From Candidatus Aminicenantota bacterium (GTDB taxonomy: Bacteria > Acidobacteriota > Aminicenantia > UBA2199): 9,582 nucleotides of DNA. Both the position numbers and the translations under genes were made by a program. This document shows positions 6,894 through 9,582 of the stretch, one piece after another (within the stretch, counting starts at the first letter, position 1; every line of letters starts with the position of its first letter). The DNA is taken from the NCBI GenBank assembly GCA_023137075.1, contig JAGLQA010000511.1, positions 1 to 9,582 on the forward strand, given 5' to 3'. A model generated the notes under the pieces. The model was not told where the DNA came from. It did not search any database and saw only the letters and a program-made list of their open reading frames with translations.

Positions 6894-7708
6894 AATCAAA
6901 TTCGGATCCCAGAATAAGTGTGATTATGGCAGATGGTTCTTATCGACCGCATTTTGCTATTATAGACTCTCTTGCCAAGCAGACATTTCCCTCAAACGAA
7001 TTCGAGTTGCTCTGGGTTGAATATTACGACAAGGTAAAACAGGAGCTTGTCGAAAAGGTAAATCAACAGCCGAATTTTCGGATTATAACCCTGGAGGAGA
7101 AAGGGACCTACCATTCCTCATACTGTTTCAATGCCGGTATTGTTGAGGCACGCGGCGAACTTCTCGTCATTCCCGATGCCGACGTTCTGGTTGAAAAAGA
7201 ATTTCTAAAAACAATTTGGGAAGAGCATCGGGAAAACGAAAAACTGGTCATGTATATTTTCCGGTCCGATGAACCGAAACGTGAATCGCCCTTATGCTTA
7301 AGCTATGACCATCTTCGAGATTCTTGTGTTTTGCATAATACCAATAACTACGGCGGCTGCCTTACGGTCAGGAAAAAATGGTTGATAAAGATAAATGGCT
7401 ATGAACAGCATGAAGTTTTCCGAACGGGTGGGGACCATGCAAACGGGCTGGATGTTTATACCCGTTTTAAAAACCTGGGCTTACATGTTATGTGGCACCC
7501 GGATTTAAAACTGTATCATCCCTGGCACCCACATAAGCAGGGAATCAAATATGGTTACAGTATACAGCATGTTTTTGTTAATCATCGTGCAAACAGCCTT
7601 GATACATTAGCATTTAGTGGAATTGATACCCGTTTGAACCGGGAAATTCCTGCAGGTCTAAATGGAAAATTGGAAAAGGCGAAAAAAGATTTCCTGCAAT
7701 TCAAATAG
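6890..7708 (+). CDS. Glycosyltransferase, GT-A fold (GT2-like)
   Basis: The 272-aa protein begins with the GT-A nucleotide-binding strand RISVIMADGS (8-17). It has a SSYCFNAGIVEARGELLVIPDADVL region (76-100) with the metal-binding DAD at 96-98. An acceptor-side NYGGCLTVRKKWLIKINGYEQ (153-173) follows, then an RTGGDHANGLDVYTRFKNLG segment (178-197) reminiscent of the galactosyltransferase-like C-terminal part of GT2/GT7 chimeric enzymes. The His-rich stretch 203-215 (HPDLKLYHPWHPH) is unusual. GGAG at 6876-6879, 10 nt before the ATG, supports the start. It should transfer a sugar from a nucleotide sugar to the growing chain in the cytoplasm; donor and linkage cannot be assigned. Composition is intermediate (about 45% GC at 7081-7140), between the AT-rich block and the GC-rich right end. 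No membrane segment is seen. Confidence 0.85.
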   Translation: MKSNSDPRISVIMADGSYRPHFAIIDSLAKQTFPSNEFELLWVEYYDKVKQELVEKVNQQPNFRIITLEEKGTYHSSYCFNAGIVEARGELLVIPDADVLVEKEFLKTIWEEHRENEKLVMYIFRSDEPKRESPLCLSYDHLRDSCVLHNTNNYGGCLTVRKKWLIKINGYEQHEVFRTGGDHANGLDVYTRFKNLGLHVMWHPDLKLYHPWHPHKQGIKYGYSIQHVFVNHRANSLDTLAFSGIDTRLNREIPAGLNGKLEKAKKDFLQFK

Positions 7709-7819
7709 AAATTTCAATAACTTATCCTCTCTTTCCGGTTCACGGTGAGAATTTCTTTTCAAAAAAGACAAAGCAAAATCGGGTAAACAATTCAAATTTG
7801 CGATTAGGCAATAATTTTC
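7709..7819 (+). other. Short intergenic spacer without recognisable signal
   Basis: The 111 nt separate the glycosyltransferase from the sulfotransferase. I see no hairpin followed by a T run and no convincing -35/-10 pair. The sulfotransferase start has only a weak purine-rich TTAGG about 12 nt upstream. It marks the change from intermediate to GC-richer genes and may be a junction between gene cassettes. Confidence 0.4.
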
Positions 7820-8602
7820 ATGAAAAATTGTTTAATAATGGGCTCCGGCAGGAGCGGCACCAGCATGTTAGGCGGTATCCTGTACCAGGCCGGGTATTTT
7901 ATGGGAGAAACCTTACATAAACCCCGTGATTCCAACCCCAAAGGTTTTTTCGAATGGTACGAAATCAATCGCATCAATGAAGATATTCTCTCCAACTACG
8001 GAAAAAGTTTGCGTTCCACACTGGAGAAAAAGATTTTTAAACGAAACCCGGTCACCAACCCCGGGGGAAATCAGCGCTGGCTGCTCTCCCTGCCCACCAA
8101 TACGAAGGTCACCAACGCAAATCCACAGGTACAAGAACGCATAAAAAAGGTGGTAAAACGGGAACCCTTCTGCTATAAAGACCCGAGATTCAGCTATACC
8201 CTGCCGGTATGGCGGCCCTATTTAAAACCCGGTACTGTTTTCATCTGCATATTCAGGGAACCTGGCGCGGCCGTAGAGAGTATCCTTAAAGAGTGCCGCC
8301 GCATGCCCTACCTCGCTTCGCTGCGCATAAACAGGCAGAGCGCCTTCCGGGTGTGGCGCGATATCTACGCGCATATCTTATTCGGAAACAGTGATAATCT
8401 CACAAACTTTTTCTTTGTTCACTACAACCAGGTCTATAACGGTACGGCAATAGGCCCCTTAGCAGGTTTCCTCGAAGCGGATTTGAAAGGCGATTTTGTC
8501 GATCAAAATTTAAAACGAAGCGCCGCCGATTACCCGGCGCCCGCCGGGGTAAAGCGCATCTACGAAAAGTTGTGCCAACTGGCCGGTTATACCCATGACT
8601 GA
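7820..8602 (+). CDS. Sulfotransferase family protein (PAPS-dependent, predicted)
   Basis: The 260-aa protein starts directly with the 5'-phosphosulfate-binding P-loop-like motif LIMGSGRSGTSML (5-17). SNPKGFFEW (38-46) is common in bacterial sulfotransferases. A FCYKDPRFSYTLPVW segment lies at 117-131, and the 3'-phosphate-binding strand-helix FICIFREPGAAVES at 141-154, with Arg146 and Ser154 as the usual PAPS 3'-phosphate ligands. The family transfers sulfate from PAPS to hydroxyl or amino groups of carbohydrates or lipids in the cytoplasm. An in-frame TAG at 7805 limits the start to 7820. The stop overlaps the next glycosyltransferase by 8 nt, so they are co-translated. Some members of this superfamily are of unknown activity, so the substrate (probably the locus glycan) is inferred. 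Codon positions are GC-richer than in the genes upstream. Confidence 0.85.
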   Translation: MKNCLIMGSGRSGTSMLGGILYQAGYFMGETLHKPRDSNPKGFFEWYEINRINEDILSNYGKSLRSTLEKKIFKRNPVTNPGGNQRWLLSLPTNTKVTNANPQVQERIKKVVKREPFCYKDPRFSYTLPVWRPYLKPGTVFICIFREPGAAVESILKECRRMPYLASLRINRQSAFRVWRDIYAHILFGNSDNLTNFFFVHYNQVYNGTAIGPLAGFLEADLKGDFVDQNLKRSAADYPAPAGVKRIYEKLCQLAGYTHD

Positions 8603-9582
8603 ACCCAATCTTGAAGACGATAAGTTAAAACCCGGTGTTTCGGTTGTTATTTGTTGCTACAACAGCGCCGAGGTAATCACCCCCACCATAACATCCTTAT
8701 CCAACCAGGAAGTCCCGCCCGGCGCCGGTTATGAAGTGATTCTCGTCGATAATAACTGCAGTGACGATACGGTACAATTAGCAAAAAAGGCCTGGCAAAA
8801 CCCAACCTATCCGCTGAAAATCATAAAAGAAGATAAAACCGGCCTGATTTACGCCCGGCAAAAAGGGGTCCTTAATGCCCGTTACGATATTCTCCTCTTT
8901 ATCGACGATGACAATATCCTGAACAACGACTGGGTAAAAAAATTAACCCGCATATATAAAACAATGCCCGATGTGGGCACAATCGGCGGCTTCAACTATG
9001 CCCTGCTCCAGGGAGAAGAACCGGCCTGGTTTGACCGCTACCAGGTGACTTACGCCTGCGGACCCGCCGTCGGTGGAAAGATTAAGCTTCCCTTTGGCGC
9101 CGGCTTATCTTTCCGCACCGCGGTTATCAAAGAGGTATTTTCTTCCGGGTTGCCCCTTTATTTGGTTGGACGTACCAAAAACACCCTGATCCGCGGCGAT
9201 GACACGGAAATGTATTTAAGAGCCCGGCTAATGGGCTGGAATTTTCACCATGATCCATCCCTCGAACTGCAGCACTACCTGCTAAAACGGCGAATAAATT
9301 GGAACTATATATGCCGGGCGCGCAAAGGAGGGGGCCTCGCCAGCACAATACTGAACATGTATATCCGGTTACTAAGTGGCGGCGAACCCTTTACCTACCG
9401 TCAATTTGCCCGTTTTGTCCTGAACAAATGGAAGCAATACTTTAAAAAGCATAAATGGAAAGCCTTTTTGATAAAGAAAGAAGGCAGCGCAGCCTCCTTT
9501 CAATTTTACCGGCTGTTCGGCATGACCAAAGCATTGTTTTTTTACCGGAAGGATTACGGTACAATCCGCCGCCGGCTCTTAG
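8595..9582 (+). CDS. Glycosyltransferase family 2, 3'-truncated by window edge
   Basis: ATG at 8595 opens a frame of 329 codons that is still open at the last base. It begins inside the sulfotransferase gene (8-nt overlap, ATGACTGA). Residues 14-24 (GVSVVICCYNS) are the GT2 entry motif and VILVDNNCSDDT (48-59) the nucleotide-binding block. LLFIDDDN at 100-107 supplies the DDD metal site (104-106). PFGAGLSFR (166-174) and GDDTEMYLRARLMGW (201-215) form the acceptor and catalytic-base region, with Asp/Glu at 202-205. The C-terminal part (about 235-329) is basic (many Lys/Arg) and amphipathic, with aromatic patches, perhaps binding membrane. It should add a sugar to the polysaccharide at the cytoplasmic face; donor unknown. 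The C-terminus is missing from this window, though 329 aa is already close to full length for this type. Confidence 0.88.
   Translation, partial: MTEPNLEDDKLKPGVSVVICCYNSAEVITPTITSLSNQEVPPGAGYEVILVDNNCSDDTVQLAKKAWQNPTYPLKIIKEDKTGLIYARQKGVLNARYDILLFIDDDNILNNDWVKKLTRIYKTMPDVGTIGGFNYALLQGEEPAWFDRYQVTYACGPAVGGKIKLPFGAGLSFRTAVIKEVFSSGLPLYLVGRTKNTLIRGDDTEMYLRARLMGWNFHHDPSLELQHYLLKRRINWNYICRARKGGGLASTILNMYIRLLSGGEPFTYRQFARFVLNKWKQYFKKHKWKAFLIKKEGSAASFQFYRLFGMTKALFFYRKDYGTIRRRLL

Noticed and set aside
7709..7819. Independent promoter for the sulfotransferase.
   Set aside because: AATAAT and TTCAAA-like words exist near 7791-7815 but at 13-bp spacing; no credible -35/-10 pair.
1..9582. CRISPR arrays, tRNA/rRNA genes, insertion sequences, toxin-antitoxin or defence genes.
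   Set aside because: Reading both strands shows no regularly spaced repeats, no tRNA-like cloverleaf, no transposase motif and no terminal inverted repeats. All large frames are explained by polysaccharide or fibre genes.

Overview
The window looks like part of a surface-polysaccharide export and modification locus from a Gram-negative, probably uncultured environmental bacterium. Evidence for this is an ABC-2 exporter pair of the Wzm/Wzt type that carries a substrate-binding C-terminal extension, followed by glycosyltransferase, FkbM-methyltransferase, sulfotransferase and sulfatase-superfamily genes. The style of the genes (a bacterial 'tail fibre domain' protein, and a sulfatase-like protein ending in a leucine-rich LGYLE tail) would fit Desulfobacterota, Acidobacteriota or Aminicenantes-like lineages. 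No marker gene is present, so taxonomy is only a guess.

Layout. (1) Bases 1-1500: the 3' part of a GC-rich gene, open at the left window edge, for a beta-rich surface/fibre protein with a C-terminal peptidase S74 intramolecular chaperone. (2) Bases 1501-1781: a non-coding spacer with a strong 11-bp hairpin (probable terminator), a TATAAT box and a GC-rich hairpin-forming leader that also contains a 30-codon small ORF. (3) Bases 1782-4017: wzm and wzt, one base apart. (4) Bases 4010-6040: a membrane-anchored sulfatase/alkaline-phosphatase-superfamily protein overlapping wzt by 8 nt, with Thr where formylglycine sulfatases have Cys/Ser. (5) Bases 6057-6821: FkbM methyltransferase. (6) Bases 6890-7708: GT2-type glycosyltransferase. 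(7) Bases 7820-8602: sulfotransferase. (8) Bases 8595-9582: a second GT2 glycosyltransferase that runs off the right edge and overlaps the sulfotransferase by 8 nt. All genes are on the + strand.

How they may work together (inference). Glycosyltransferases build a polysaccharide on the cytoplasmic face. The FkbM enzyme and the sulfotransferase modify it or its end. Wzm/Wzt recognise the finished chain through the Wzt C-terminal domain and export it. The sulfatase-like enzyme, anchored and facing the periplasm, then edits or decorates it.

Base composition is strikingly mosaic. Counted 60-nt samples give about 67% GC at 301-360, 53% at 2761-2820 (Wzt ATPase), 32% at 3481-3540 (Wzt linker), 30% at 4441-4500 (sulfatase-like gene), 45% at 7081-7140 and 57% at 8281-8340. 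The AT-rich block begins inside wzt, at the junction between its ATPase and its substrate-binding part, which suggests cassette exchange of the polysaccharide-specific half of the locus. I see no overtly novel defence or mobile system. The most interesting points are the mosaic wzt, the Thr-type sulfatase-like protein beside a sulfotransferase, and the structured leader upstream of wzm.
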